Assembly: GCA_035565675.1 (NCBI GenBank)
Contig: DATMSA010000105.1
Coordinates: 28,506 to 92,505 of the forward strand
Length of the DNA stretch: 64,000 bases
Direction: 5' to 3'
DNA from: Capillimicrobium sp035565675
GTDB taxonomy: Bacteria; Actinomycetota; Thermoleophilia; Solirubrobacterales; Solirubrobacteraceae
A model generated the notes under the pieces. That model made no database searches. It was not told where the DNA came from and saw only the letters and a list, made by a program, of their open reading frames with translations. Below, one piece after another: positions 8,452-16,328 of the stretch (position 1 is the first letter of the stretch; every line of letters starts with the position of its first letter). The position numbers and the translations under genes are program-made.

Positions 8452-9406
8452 CGCGCCGCGCCGCCTGGCCGGCCGGGTCACGGCGTTCGCCCGCCGCCGG
8501 CGGGTGCCGATCACGGTGGTGGGCTCGCTCGCCACCGCGGCGATCCTGGCCTACGTGCTCGCCGGGCAGCGCGACGACTTCGCGGCGGCGCTGTCGTCCG
8601 CGAGCTGGTCGGTGCTGTCCGTGGCCGTCCTGCTGCAGATCGTCGCCCTGCTGTCGCGCACCGAGGCGTGGCACCTGACGATCGAAGCCGCGGGCGGAAC
8701 GGTCGAGCGCCGCGTCCTGTTCCGCGCGTCGAGCATGCAGGTGCTGGGCAGCGTGATCAACGGGCATCTCGGCGTGGCCGCCCGGATCGCGGCGCTGCGG
8801 CGCTCGTCCCCCGCCGTCAGCCCGCAGGTGCCGACGCTGATCGCCGCGGAGTTCCCGATCTTGGCGATCGAGGGGACCCTGGCGGCGCTGACGTCGTTCA
8901 CGCTGGTCGGTCCGCTGGGGCTGCCCTGGTGGCTGCCGGTCGTCTGCGTGGTGCTGTTCGCGGCGGCCAGCGCCGGGCTGCGGCATCTGGCGCTCAGCAA
9001 GGGCCGCGAGCTGTGGCGGGGCCTCGCGGTGCTCCGCCACGTCCGGGGCGGAAGCCGCGTGTTCGCCCTGATGCTCGTCGCGGTGTTCGCGCAGATCTTC
9101 CGCAACTGGATGCTGCTGCACGCGGTCGGCGTCGACGCTTCGTTCTTCGATGCGATCGCCGTCCTGATCGCCGTGGTCACGCTCGGGCAGCTGCCGGTGG
9201 GCCCGAGCGTGGGCGCTGCCGCCGCGGTGCTCATCCTCGGCAGCGACGGCGTCGCGGCCGCCGCCGCCGCGGGCGTGCTGCTGACGGTGACCGGGACGGT
9301 GGGCGGCGTGTGCTTCGCCGCCTGGGCCGCCGGCGACAGGCTGTGGTGTCGCAGCCGTCTCGCCCTGGCGCGGCGCGAGCGCTCGGCGAGCCCGGCCCGG
9401 CCGTGA
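8426..9406 (+). CDS. Lysylphosphatidylglycerol-synthase-like membrane protein (flippase-like domain)
   Basis: A 326-residue polytopic membrane protein with about seven to eight hydrophobic segments between residues 30 and 305. The organisation (long first helix, then L-x-R-x-x-A-W, S-x-M-Q-V-L-G-S-V-I-N-G-H-L-G) resembles the UPF0104 or flippase-like domain at the N-terminus of lysylphosphatidylglycerol synthases. There is no synthase domain. The start is the GTG at 8426 inside the preceding small ORF. Its substrate cannot be inferred; a role in moving lipids across the membrane is plausible for the family. Confidence 0.7.
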   Translation: MSCAVVATDAPRRLAGRVTAFARRRRVPITVVGSLATAAILAYVLAGQRDDFAAALSSASWSVLSVAVLLQIVALLSRTEAWHLTIEAAGGTVERRVLFRASSMQVLGSVINGHLGVAARIAALRRSSPAVSPQVPTLIAAEFPILAIEGTLAALTSFTLVGPLGLPWWLPVVCVVLFAAASAGLRHLALSKGRELWRGLAVLRHVRGGSRVFALMLVAVFAQIFRNWMLLHAVGVDASFFDAIAVLIAVVTLGQLPVGPSVGAAAAVLILGSDGVAAAAAAGVLLTVTGTVGGVCFAAWAAGDRLWCRSRLALARRERSASPARP

Positions 9407-9419
9407 GACGAGGTCGCGT

Positions 9420-10466
9420 TCAGGCGGTCGCGCGGGGCGCGGCGAGGAGCACGAGCACGCGGCGCAGCAGACCCGCCATCGTCACCGCCCAGGCCGCGAA
9501 CGCGACCCAGATCAGCCCCTGCGGCAGGTCCTGCAGCGGCGCGAAGTCGGCGGCCAGCGCGAGGCGGTAGGTCGCCAGCGTGTACATGCCCATCGGGAAC
9601 ACGAGGCTCCAGTAGGCGGGGTGGTAGACGACCGGCTCACCGCGCACCACGTGGCGCCAGACGCCGAAGACGACGAGCAGCGGGATCCACCAGGTCGCCC
9701 ACGCCCACAGGATCAGCGTCGTCCCGTCGACGAACGGGCCCATGTCCTCCAGGAACGGCAGGCCGGTCGGCGTGACCAGCAGCGTCGAGCCCGCGTTGGT
9801 GCTGATCGCCGCCGCGCCCATGATCACCCAGAACAGCGGGGTCATGTCCGCGGGCTCCACGCGCAGGAAGAAGATCCGGTAGCTGAACAGCGTCACGAAG
9901 ATGCCGTAGAGGACGATCCCGATCCCCCACAGCGTGTAGACGAGGACGAACGTCAGCGACGTGAGCGAGCCGAGGGAGGGGGCGATGCCGGCGCCCAGCA
10001 GCGCCAGCGACTCGGTCCCGACGATCGCGATGAGCCAGCCGCCGTGGACGACGTCGGCGCCGGTGCCCGCGTTGAGGAACGTCAGCACCGCGAAGCTGAA
10101 GTAGCTCAGCAGCAGCCATACGACGAGCGCGACGACCCACAGCACGACCGCGGGCACCGTGTGGCCGCGCATGAGGAGCTGGAGGCCGAGCACGTCGCTG
10201 CCGGCGACGATCGTGAAGAACGAGAACACCAGGCGCGGGTTGACGAGGTCGGTCCACAGCTCGCGGGGGTGGCGGACGATCCGCAGGGCCGTCCCCACGA
10301 CCAGCGCGGGGTAGGCGACGAGGTTCACGCCGAGCAGGACGTCGGACAGCGCCTCGTGGCCGAGGATCCAGAACCCGTTCGAGACGATCCCGGTCGCCAT
10401 CACGAGCGCGAACGCGCCCGGGTAGAGCGTGCGGACGGCGCCGTCGAGCCGGGCGACCCGGGTCAC
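9420..10466 (-). CDS. TDT-family transporter (TehA/Mae1/SLAC1-like)
   Basis: A 348-residue membrane protein with ten predicted helices. It belongs to the tellurite-resistance/dicarboxylate transporter family: Y-P-G-A-F-A-L-V-M-A-T-G-I-V-S near residue 15, and a late block F-P-M-G-M-Y-T-L-A-T-Y. Members transport C4-dicarboxylates or act as anion channels; the substrate here is unknown and resistance to tellurite should not be assumed. The GTG at 10466 is used because the hydrophobic region starts soon after. It ends 13 bases from the convergent upstream gene. Confidence 0.82.
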   Translation of the reverse strand: MTRVARLDGAVRTLYPGAFALVMATGIVSNGFWILGHEALSDVLLGVNLVAYPALVVGTALRIVRHPRELWTDLVNPRLVFSFFTIVAGSDVLGLQLLMRGHTVPAVVLWVVALVVWLLLSYFSFAVLTFLNAGTGADVVHGGWLIAIVGTESLALLGAGIAPSLGSLTSLTFVLVYTLWGIGIVLYGIFVTLFSYRIFFLRVEPADMTPLFWVIMGAAAISTNAGSTLLVTPTGLPFLEDMGPFVDGTTLILWAWATWWIPLLVVFGVWRHVVRGEPVVYHPAYWSLVFPMGMYTLATYRLALAADFAPLQDLPQGLIWVAFAAWAVTMAGLLRRVLVLLAAPRATA

Positions 10467-10553
10467 GGGCGCGACCGTACGGCTCGCGGCGCCGCCCGGC
10501 AGCCGCGGAACCCCGCAGCCGACCTGCGGGGAACTGCGGATGCCGCGGGTCGC

Positions 10554-11687
10554 TCAGCCGCCGTCGGGCGGGGTCGCCTCGACGCGCAGGATGCGGTCGT
10601 CGCCCGGGCGCGGGTCGGTGCCGCCCCAGGTGGCCTCGTCGGTGTTCGACGTGACCAGCCACAGCGCGCCGTCGGGCGCGACCTCGACCGTGCGGATGCG
10701 GCCGTACTCGCCGGCGAGGTGGTCGATCGGATGGGTGAGCGGCCGGCCGCGGTCGACGGGGAGCTGCCACAGCCGCTGGCCGCCGAGGGCGCCGATCCAC
10801 AGCGACCCCGCCAAGTAGGCGACGCCCGACGGGCTGGCGTCGTCGGGGTGGATCGTGGCGATCGGCGGCTCGCCGGTCGACCCGGCCACGCCCTCGGTCT
10901 CCGGCCACCCGTAGTCGCGGCCGGGCCGCAGCACGTTCACCTCGTCCCAGGTGCGATGGCCGAGCTCCGACGCGTACGCGGTGCCGTCCGGCCCGAACGC
11001 GATGCCCTGCACGTTGCGGTGGCCGCTCGACCAGATCGGCGAGCGCTCCGGGTTGTCGGGCGGGATCGAGCCGTCGCGCGCGATACGCAGGATCTTGCCG
11101 TTCAGCGAGTCCTCGTCGGCGGCGTTCCCGGGCTCGAACGCGTCGCCGGTGCCGATCCACAGGTGGCCGTCGGGCCCGACGACGATGCGCCCGCCGTGGT
11201 GGCGGTCGGCCGTCTGGATGCCGTCGAGCAGCGTCCGCTGGACGCGCAGGGAGCGGAAGTCGCGGGCGATGCGCAGGGCGACGACGCGGTTCTGGTCGGC
11301 GCCGGACACGACGGCGTAGACCGTGCGGTCGCGCCGGAACGTGGGGGAGGCGACGATGCCGAGCAGCCCACCCTCCGAGCTGACCTCGACGCCGGGGACG
11401 ACGCCGACCGTGCGCGGCCGGCCGCCGCCGGGCGGGATGCGCTCGATCTCGCCGCTGATGCGCTCGGACACCAGCGCCGAGTCGTCGGGCAGGAACGTGA
11501 GGCCCCAGGGGGCGTCGAGCCCGGTGGTGATCTCGACCGGCTCGCCGAGGGTGGCGACCTCGGTCGAGGCGGCTGAGGTGGTGACGGGCGTCGCGTTGGG
11601 GGCGCTCGAGGTCGAAGTCGAGGTCGAGGTCGAGCCGCAGCCGGCGGCCAGGACGGCCACGACGGCGGCGACGAGGAGCGTTCTCAT
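10554..11687 (-). CDS. PQQ-dependent sugar dehydrogenase-like lipoprotein
   Basis: A 377-residue exported protein. A short signal ends in the lipobox L-A-A-G-C with the lipidated cysteine at residue 17. It is followed by a Ser/Thr linker and a six-bladed beta-propeller of the soluble glucose dehydrogenase / aldose sugar dehydrogenase family. Family marks are D-A-P-W-G-L-T-F-L-P-D, S-E-G-G-L-L-G-I, H-H-G-G-R-I, S-x-G-H-R-N-V-Q-G and G-E-x-G-R-I-R-T-V. It probably oxidises a sugar or other alcohol outside the membrane, with PQQ as likely cofactor. Its ATG overlaps the SDR stop, so the two are one operon. Confidence 0.85.
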   Translation of the reverse strand: MRTLLVAAVVAVLAAGCGSTSTSTSTSSAPNATPVTTSAASTEVATLGEPVEITTGLDAPWGLTFLPDDSALVSERISGEIERIPPGGGRPRTVGVVPGVEVSSEGGLLGIVASPTFRRDRTVYAVVSGADQNRVVALRIARDFRSLRVQRTLLDGIQTADRHHGGRIVVGPDGHLWIGTGDAFEPGNAADEDSLNGKILRIARDGSIPPDNPERSPIWSSGHRNVQGIAFGPDGTAYASELGHRTWDEVNVLRPGRDYGWPETEGVAGSTGEPPIATIHPDDASPSGVAYLAGSLWIGALGGQRLWQLPVDRGRPLTHPIDHLAGEYGRIRTVEVAPDGALWLVTSNTDEATWGGTDPRPGDDRILRVEATPPDGG

Positions 11688-12421
11688 GCGGTCCCTCCGT
11701 TCACGTAGACGACCTGCCCGTTGACCCAGCGGCCCGGGCCGGCGAGGAACGCGACGACCTCGGCGACGTCGGCGGGGGTGCCCAGCCGGTTCATCGGGCT
11801 CAGCCCCGCGATCCGCTGGACGTCCGCCTCCGTCTTGCCCTCGAGGAACAGCGGCGTGGCGGTGGGGCCGGGGGCGATCGCGTTGACGGTGACGTCGCGG
11901 CCGCGCAGCTCGCGCGCGAGGATCAGGGTGAGCGCCTCGACCGCGCCCTTCGACGCCGCGTAGGCGCCGTAGCCGGGCTGCTGCAGCCGCGTGACCGTCG
12001 TCGACACGTTGATGATCGCGCCGCCCTCGCGGACCTGGCGCGCGGCGAGCCGGTCGACGACGAACGTGCCGCGGACGTTGGTGCGCTGGATGCGGTCGAA
12101 GGTCTCGAGGTCCATCTCCGCGATCGGCGCCAGCGGCATGATGCCCGCGGAGTTGAGGACGACGTCGACGCCGCCGAACGCGTCGGCTGCGGCGCCGAAG
12201 AGGGCGGCCATCGCGTCCTCGTCGGCGACGTCGCCGCCGGCTGCGATCGCTCGACCGCCGGCGTCGGTGATCGCGCGGACCGCCGCCTCGGCCCGGTCGG
12301 GGTTGCCGGCGTAGTGCACGACGGTCGCGAAGCCGTCCCGGGCGAGGCGCTCGGCCGCCGCGCGGCCGATGCCCCCGGAGCCGCCGGTGACGACGGCGAC
12401 GCGTTGCTCTGTGCTCGCCAT
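11684..12421 (-). CDS. SDR-family NAD(P)-dependent oxidoreductase
   Basis: A 245-residue classical short-chain dehydrogenase. It shows the cofactor motif T-G-G-S-G-G-I-G near residue 12, N-S-A-G, a catalytic Ser in I-N-V-S-T, Y-x-x-x-K in Y-G-A-Y-A-A-S-K, and P-G-P-T-A-T-P-L after it. The closest general type is 3-oxoacyl-ACP-reductase-like; the substrate is unknown. GGGAGGA precedes the ATG. It is transcribed divergently from a TetR regulator across an inverted repeat and is coupled to the sugar dehydrogenase gene, so control by that regulator is likely. Confidence 0.88.
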   Translation of the reverse strand: MASTEQRVAVVTGGSGGIGRAAAERLARDGFATVVHYAGNPDRAEAAVRAITDAGGRAIAAGGDVADEDAMAALFGAAADAFGGVDVVLNSAGIMPLAPIAEMDLETFDRIQRTNVRGTFVVDRLAARQVREGGAIINVSTTVTRLQQPGYGAYAASKGAVEALTLILARELRGRDVTVNAIAPGPTATPLFLEGKTEADVQRIAGLSPMNRLGTPADVAEVVAFLAGPGRWVNGQVVYVNGGTA

Positions 12422-12445
12422 GGTTGGTGGTCCTCCCGCCTATAT

Positions 12446-12494
12446 GGACGATCTGTACACTTCTCACGGTAGCACGGATATGTACGACTCGTCC
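12446..12494. promoter_or_regulatory. Probable TetR operator between SDR and tetR
   Basis: Two 14-base arms, GGACGATCTGTACA at 12446-12459 and TGTACGACTCGTCC at 12481-12494, are inverted copies matching at 11 of 14 positions. Each arm is itself near-palindromic (TGGAC/GTACA). The second arm covers a TATGTA box at 12479-12484 that fits a tetR promoter. The first lies next to an AT-rich stretch that fits the SDR promoter. One dimer per arm could repress both genes. Confidence 0.65.
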
Positions 12495-12508
12495 ACAAAT
12501 GAGGTTCG

Positions 12509-13120
12509 ATGAGCGAGCGCGGTTCGACGACGAAGCGCCGGGGGCGCGGCCGGCGCCCGGCGGCCGAGGTGCGCGCCGACGTGCTGGCGGCGGCCGGCCG
12601 GCTGCTGCTGGACGACGGCCTGCGCGCGGTGACGTTCGAGCGCGTCTCCGCCGAGTCGGGGGCGAGCAAGACGACGCTCTACAAGTGGTGGCCGTCGCCG
12701 GGCGCGCTGGCCGCCGAGGCGTACTTCGCCCAGAGCCGGCGGACCCTCGACTTCCCCAACACCGGCGACCTGCGCGCCGACCTGATCGCGCAGCTGCGCT
12801 CGTTCGTGCGGTGGCTGACGGTCGAGGGGGCGGCCGAGCCGGTGTCGCAGCTCATCGGCGCCGCGCAGATGGACCCGGATCTGGCTGACGCGTGGTCGGA
12901 GGCCTACGCGCTGCCGCGGCGCCAGCTCGCCCGCGACCGCCTGCTGATCGGCCAGCAGGCGGGCGAGCTCCGCGAGGACGCCGATCTCGACGTGATCGTC
13001 GACCAGCTCTGGGGCGCCTGCTACCACCGCCTGCTCGTGCTGAAGGTGCCGTTCGACGAGTCGATCGTCGAGCGCCTGGTGGACCAGGCGCTGCACGGCG
13101 CCGCGCCGCCGGACCGCTGA
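12509..13120 (+). CDS. TetR/AcrR-family regulator
   Basis: A 203-residue repressor-type protein. The N-terminal helix-turn-helix spans about residues 20-65 (A-A-G-R-L-L-L-D-D-G, F-E-R-V-S-A-E-S-G-A-S-K-T-T-L-Y-K-W-W). The C-terminal ligand domain resembles TetR_C-type regulators with W-W-P-S-P-G and Q-L-W-G-A-C-Y-H-R-L. GAGG stands shortly before the ATG. It is divergent from the SDR-sugar dehydrogenase pair and probably regulates it and itself. The ligand is unknown. Confidence 0.88.
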   Translation: MSERGSTTKRRGRGRRPAAEVRADVLAAAGRLLLDDGLRAVTFERVSAESGASKTTLYKWWPSPGALAAEAYFAQSRRTLDFPNTGDLRADLIAQLRSFVRWLTVEGAAEPVSQLIGAAQMDPDLADAWSEAYALPRRQLARDRLLIGQQAGELREDADLDVIVDQLWGACYHRLLVLKVPFDESIVERLVDQALHGAAPPDR

Positions 13121-13136
13121 CGGGCGGCGCGCCCGC

Positions 13137-14051
13137 TCAGGCGCGCGCCAACGGCTCGAGATCCCAGCCCGCGCCGTGCGCCCCGGCGGCGTACGCGCTC
13201 TCGTAGAAGGCGAGCAGCGTCGCCGCCGGATCGGCCGACTCGCGCACGTCGTCGTACGGCAGGACCGCGAGCGAGCCCGAGCCGGTGTCCTGCCACGCGG
13301 CCGCCGCCGGCTCGAGGGGCCGGTCGGCGAGGCCGGCGGGCTCCGGGGCCGTGTAGGAGTAGAACGCCGGGAACGGCGTGCGGCGATCGTCGCCGGGCCA
13401 GAACCCGAACGCGACGACCTCGTGCGAGTACGCCTCGGCGGTGACCGGGTCGGCGCCCGGCGCGGCGGGAGCCCGTCGCCCGGAGTAGCGGGCGTGGGCG
13501 AGGTCGAACGAGTGCCAGAACAGGTGCACCGGGCTCGCCTTGCCGGCGAAGCCGCTGCGGAACCGGGCGAGGACGCGTTCCGTCGACGCGAGGACGTGCC
13601 AGAACCGCGTGACGGCGTCGGCGTCGTAGGCGTCGTGGATGCGGTCCTGGGCGAACGGCGGGCTGTCGCCCAGGTCGAAGGGCTCGGCGCGGATCTCGAC
13701 GTCGACGTCCAGCGCGGCGAGCGCGGCGAACAGGTCGTCGTACACGTCGGCGCAGGCGGGCCGGTGCGTCAGCTCGAGCGTGCGCGAGCGCCCGTCGCTG
13801 CTGGCCACGACGATCCGGTGGTCGAGCATGTCGAAGACGATCTCGACGTACCGATCGCCGTCGGGCATGGGGCCGGTCGTCAGGCCGCGCGTGGCCGGCA
13901 GCAGCGTGACGTGCCACCAGTGGTTCAGCGGCGGGGTGAGCGCCATCCGGACCTTGCCGATGATCTGCGTGTAGCGGTGGACCGTCTGCTTCGTCGGCTC
14001 CCAGTCGGCGTACGGCAGCGGGGGCCAGGCGGTCGGTGCGGCGTCAGGCAT
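13137..14051 (-). CDS. DUF5996 family protein
   Basis: A 304-residue soluble protein matching DUF5996: W-P-P-L-P-Y-A-D-W near the start, T-Q-I-I-G-K-V-R-M-A-L, P-P-L-N-H-W-W-H-V, and S-P-V-H-L-F-W-H-S-F-D-L-A in the middle. The function of the family is not known. The ATG at 14051 is chosen over upstream options because GAGGAG precedes it at good spacing and the conserved part begins directly after. It is divergent from padR, with 129 bases between. Confidence 0.85.
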   Translation of the reverse strand: MPDAAPTAWPPLPYADWEPTKQTVHRYTQIIGKVRMALTPPLNHWWHVTLLPATRGLTTGPMPDGDRYVEIVFDMLDHRIVVASSDGRSRTLELTHRPACADVYDDLFAALAALDVDVEIRAEPFDLGDSPPFAQDRIHDAYDADAVTRFWHVLASTERVLARFRSGFAGKASPVHLFWHSFDLAHARYSGRRAPAAPGADPVTAEAYSHEVVAFGFWPGDDRRTPFPAFYSYTAPEPAGLADRPLEPAAAAWQDTGSGSLAVLPYDDVRESADPAATLLAFYESAYAAGAHGAGWDLEPLARA

Positions 14052-14138
14052 GGCTGCTCCTCGGGATCGGCGCCGCGTCGGGGCCCGCCGCGCAGTGGGG
14101 AGGGGACATCGTCGCATGTCCATGTCCGCCTTCGGCGG

Positions 14139-14173
14139 GACTAGTTGACATCAACTAGTCAGGACTGAATAAT
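14139..14173 (+). promoter_or_regulatory. padR promoter with perfect 22-bp operator palindrome
   Basis: GACTAGTTGA-CA-TCAACTAGTC at 14139-14160 is a perfect inverted repeat with 10-base arms. It contains a consensus -35 TTGACA at 14145-14150. AATAAT at 14168-14173 follows after 17 bases and ends 7 bases before the padR ATG, so the message is probably leaderless. Binding of PadR here would block its own promoter and the coupled monooxygenase gene. Confidence 0.8.
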
Positions 14174-14180
14174 CTCGGCC

Positions 14181-14786
14181 ATGGCGACGCGACGCAAGGT
14201 CGGGAACCTGCTGGCGCTGGCGGTGCTGTCGTATCTGTCGCAGCGCCCGATGCACCCGTACGAGCTGGGCCGGACCCTGCGCGAGCACGACGACGCGCGC
14301 AGCATCAAGTTCAACCACGGCTCGCTGTACATGGTGTTCGAGCAGCTCACCCGCGCCGGCTTCGTCGAGCCGCGGGAGACGACGCGCGAGGGCGCGCGCC
14401 CCGAGCGGACCGTCTACGCGATCACCGACGCCGGCCGGGCGGAGCTCGAGGACTGGCTGCGCGAGCTGGTGGCCGAGCCGCGCCACGAGTACCCGCAGTT
14501 CGTCGCGGCGCTGTCGCTGATCGCGGCGCTGCCGCCCGACGACGTCGTCGCGCTGCTGCGGCGGCGGCTGGCGGGGCTGGCCGAGGCGCGCGCGGAGGCG
14601 CAGGGGATCGTCGACCGGACGCTCGAGGCCGGCGTGCACCCGCTGTTCCTCGTCGAGGAGGAGTACCGCCTGGCGCTGCTCGACGCCGAGGTCGCGTTCG
14701 TCGAGGGCTTCGTCGCCCGCATCACCGATCCCGACGACGGTTGGGCCCCGCAGTGGGCCGCGTGGCACGAGAAGGAGGACCGATGA
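14181..14786 (+). CDS. PadR-family transcriptional regulator
   Basis: A 201-residue PadR protein. The N-terminal winged helix covers residues 8-85 (L-A-V-L-S-Y-L, M-H-P-Y-E-L, F-N-H-G-S-L-Y, Y-A-I-T-D-A-G), and the C-terminal part is a helical dimerisation domain. The stop overlaps the ATG of the FAD monooxygenase (ATGA). The regulator and enzyme are therefore one unit, driven by the promoter and palindrome just upstream. The likely inducer is a substrate or aromatic effector linked to the monooxygenase, but nothing in the sequence names it. Confidence 0.9.
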   Translation: MATRRKVGNLLALAVLSYLSQRPMHPYELGRTLREHDDARSIKFNHGSLYMVFEQLTRAGFVEPRETTREGARPERTVYAITDAGRAELEDWLRELVAEPRHEYPQFVAALSLIAALPPDDVVALLRRRLAGLAEARAEAQGIVDRTLEAGVHPLFLVEEEYRLALLDAEVAFVEGFVARITDPDDGWAPQWAAWHEKEDR

Positions 14787-15979
14787 GCTCGATTCGCACC
14801 GCCGTCATCGCGGGCGGGGGCATCGCCGGCCCGGTGACCGCGATGGCGCTGCAGAAGGCCGGCATCGACGCGACCGTCTACGAGGCGCGGCCGGCCGACA
14901 CCCTGGACCGCGGCGTGTTCCTGACGCTGGCCAGCAACGGCATCGCCGCGCTGCGCGTGCTCGACGCCGACCGCGGGGTGCTGGCGGCCGGGTTCCCGAC
15001 GCCGGCGATCACGCTGCGCAGCGGGACCGGCAAGCGGCTGGGGGAGACGGCGATCGGCGTGCCGCTCGAGGACGGCACGACCAGCCACACGCTGCGCCGC
15101 GCCGACCTGTTCGGTGCGCTGCGCGACGAGGCGGTCGCGCGCGGCATCCGGTTCGAGCACGGCCGTCGGGTGGTCTCGGCGGTCTCGGAGGCGGATGGCG
15201 TGCGGGTGGTCTTCGCCGACGGCACCGAGGCGCGCGGCGAGGTGCTGATCGGCGCCGACGGCGTGTGGTCCACGGTCCGCCGCCTGGTCGACCCGGCCGC
15301 GCCGAGCCCGGCCTACCAGGGCCTGATCGGCACGGGCGGCTACGCGCGCGGCGTGTCCGTCGACGCCGAGCCCGGCCGCTTCGAGATGATCTTCGGCAGG
15401 CGCGCGTTCTTCGGCATGGTCGTCGCGCCCGACGGCGAGGTCTGGTGGTTCGCGAACGTCCCCCGCGGCTCCGAGCCCTCCCGCGGCGAGCTCGCGGCGG
15501 AGGGCGGCGAGGCCTGGCGCGCGCGCCTGCTGGAGCTGTTCGCCGACGACGCCGGTCCGGCGACCTCGGTGATCGCCGCGACGCCCGAGCTCGAGCCGAT
15601 GAGCCCGTTCCACGCCGTGCCCCGCCTGCCGGCCTGGCAGCGCGGCCGCATGGTCGTCGTCGGCGACGCCGCCCACGCGCCCTCGCCGACGTCGGGCCAG
15701 GGCGCGTCGCTGTCGATCGAGGACGCGGTCGTGCTGGCGACCTGCCTGCGCGACGTGCCTTCGGTCTCGGACGCGCTGGCGCGCTTCGAGTCCATCCGCC
15801 GCCCGCGGGTGGAGCGCATCGTGAAGTGGGCCGCCCGGATGAACTCGAACAAGGCCGCCGGCCCGGTGGGCCGCGTGATCCGCGACGCCGTGCTGCCGCT
15901 GATGCTGCGCGCCCCGGGCGCCGCGAGGGCGCAGCGCTCGATGTTCGAGCACCGGGTGGAGTGGGTGGCGGCGGCATGA
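14783..15979 (+). CDS. FAD-dependent monooxygenase (group A type)
   Basis: A 398-residue flavoprotein. It has the N-terminal FAD motif G-G-G-I-A-G-P near residue 10, R-R-A-D-L in the middle, and the second FAD/ribityl motif V-V-G-D-A-A-H-A-P-S-P-T-S-G-Q-G at about residue 290. This is the layout of single-component aromatic hydroxylases and related monooxygenases. The substrate is unknown; co-transcription with PadR fits inducible detoxification or modification of a small molecule. GAAGGAGG precedes the ATG. A short hairpin follows 34 bases after the stop. Confidence 0.85.
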   Translation: MSSIRTAVIAGGGIAGPVTAMALQKAGIDATVYEARPADTLDRGVFLTLASNGIAALRVLDADRGVLAAGFPTPAITLRSGTGKRLGETAIGVPLEDGTTSHTLRRADLFGALRDEAVARGIRFEHGRRVVSAVSEADGVRVVFADGTEARGEVLIGADGVWSTVRRLVDPAAPSPAYQGLIGTGGYARGVSVDAEPGRFEMIFGRRAFFGMVVAPDGEVWWFANVPRGSEPSRGELAAEGGEAWRARLLELFADDAGPATSVIAATPELEPMSPFHAVPRLPAWQRGRMVVVGDAAHAPSPTSGQGASLSIEDAVVLATCLRDVPSVSDALARFESIRRPRVERIVKWAARMNSNKAAGPVGRVIRDAVLPLMLRAPGAARAQRSMFEHRVEWVAAA

Positions 15980-16013
15980 CGTGAGCCGCTCCGGCTTGCT
16001 TCGGGAGGTGCTG

Positions 16014-16035
16014 TGTTCGGCGGGAGATCCGAACA
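16014..16035 (+). terminator. Possible terminator hairpin after the monooxygenase gene
   Basis: TGTTCGG and CCGAACA form a perfect 7-base stem with an 8-base loop, 34 bases after the stop. There is no run of T, so it could only slow RNA polymerase or stabilise the 3' end. The rest of 15980-16105 shows no gene; an ORF reading through here also crosses the tRNA and is a chance frame. Confidence 0.35.
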
Positions 16036-16105
16036 TCCGGTGGCGGGCGAAGTCTGCGCGTGCCAACACAACGTCTGCCCGTGTCCGACCCAGGCCAGCA
16101 CGAAG

Positions 16106-16178
16106 CGCGCCCGACAGGATTCGAACCTGTGACCTCTTGCTCCGGAGGCAAGCGCTCTATCCACTGAGCTACGGGCGC
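16106..16178 (-). tRNA. tRNA-Arg (anticodon CCG)
   Basis: A complete 73-base cloverleaf on the minus strand. The acceptor stem is GCGCCCG paired with CGGGCGC, the D arm is GCTC/GAGC, and the anticodon stem is CTTGC/GCAAG around the loop CTCCGGA. The T arm contains GGTTCGAATCC. Anticodon CCG reads the CGG arginine codon, one of the common arginine codons in this GC-rich DNA. The CCA end is not encoded. The gene stands alone between two plus-strand genes. Confidence 0.95.
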
Positions 16179-16240
16179 GGGACGACGAAGCCTAGCGCTG
16201 GCCGGGCGGGCGCGCGCGGGGCGGATTGCAGCCTGGGGGT

Positions 16241-16291
16241 GGGGGTGATCGGAGTGATCGCTGCCAGGGCGTGATTTCCCCGATCACCCCC
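16241..16291. repeat. 12-bp perfect inverted repeat upstream of a phosphoesterase gene
   Basis: GGGGGTGATCGG (16241-16252) and CCGATCACCCCC (16280-16291) are exact inverted copies with a 27-base loop. GTGATCG occurs again inside the loop. It fills the space between tRNA-Arg and the next gene. It could be an operator pair or an RNA hairpin in the 5' leader. No other feature is visible in 16179-16328 apart from a weak ribosome site just before the GTG. Confidence 0.5.
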
Positions 16292-16328
16292 GGGGGTGGC
16301 GCGCGGCGGAGCGGGGAAGAGGGGCGGC

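Noticed and set aside
9420..10466. Reading the TDT-family transporter as tellurite resistance
   Set aside because: The family name is historical; members move dicarboxylates or anions and nothing nearby points to tellurite.
15981..16274. Open frame after the monooxygenase gene
   Set aside because: It runs through the whole tRNA-Arg gene and a hairpin, has no ribosome site and no protein-like composition.
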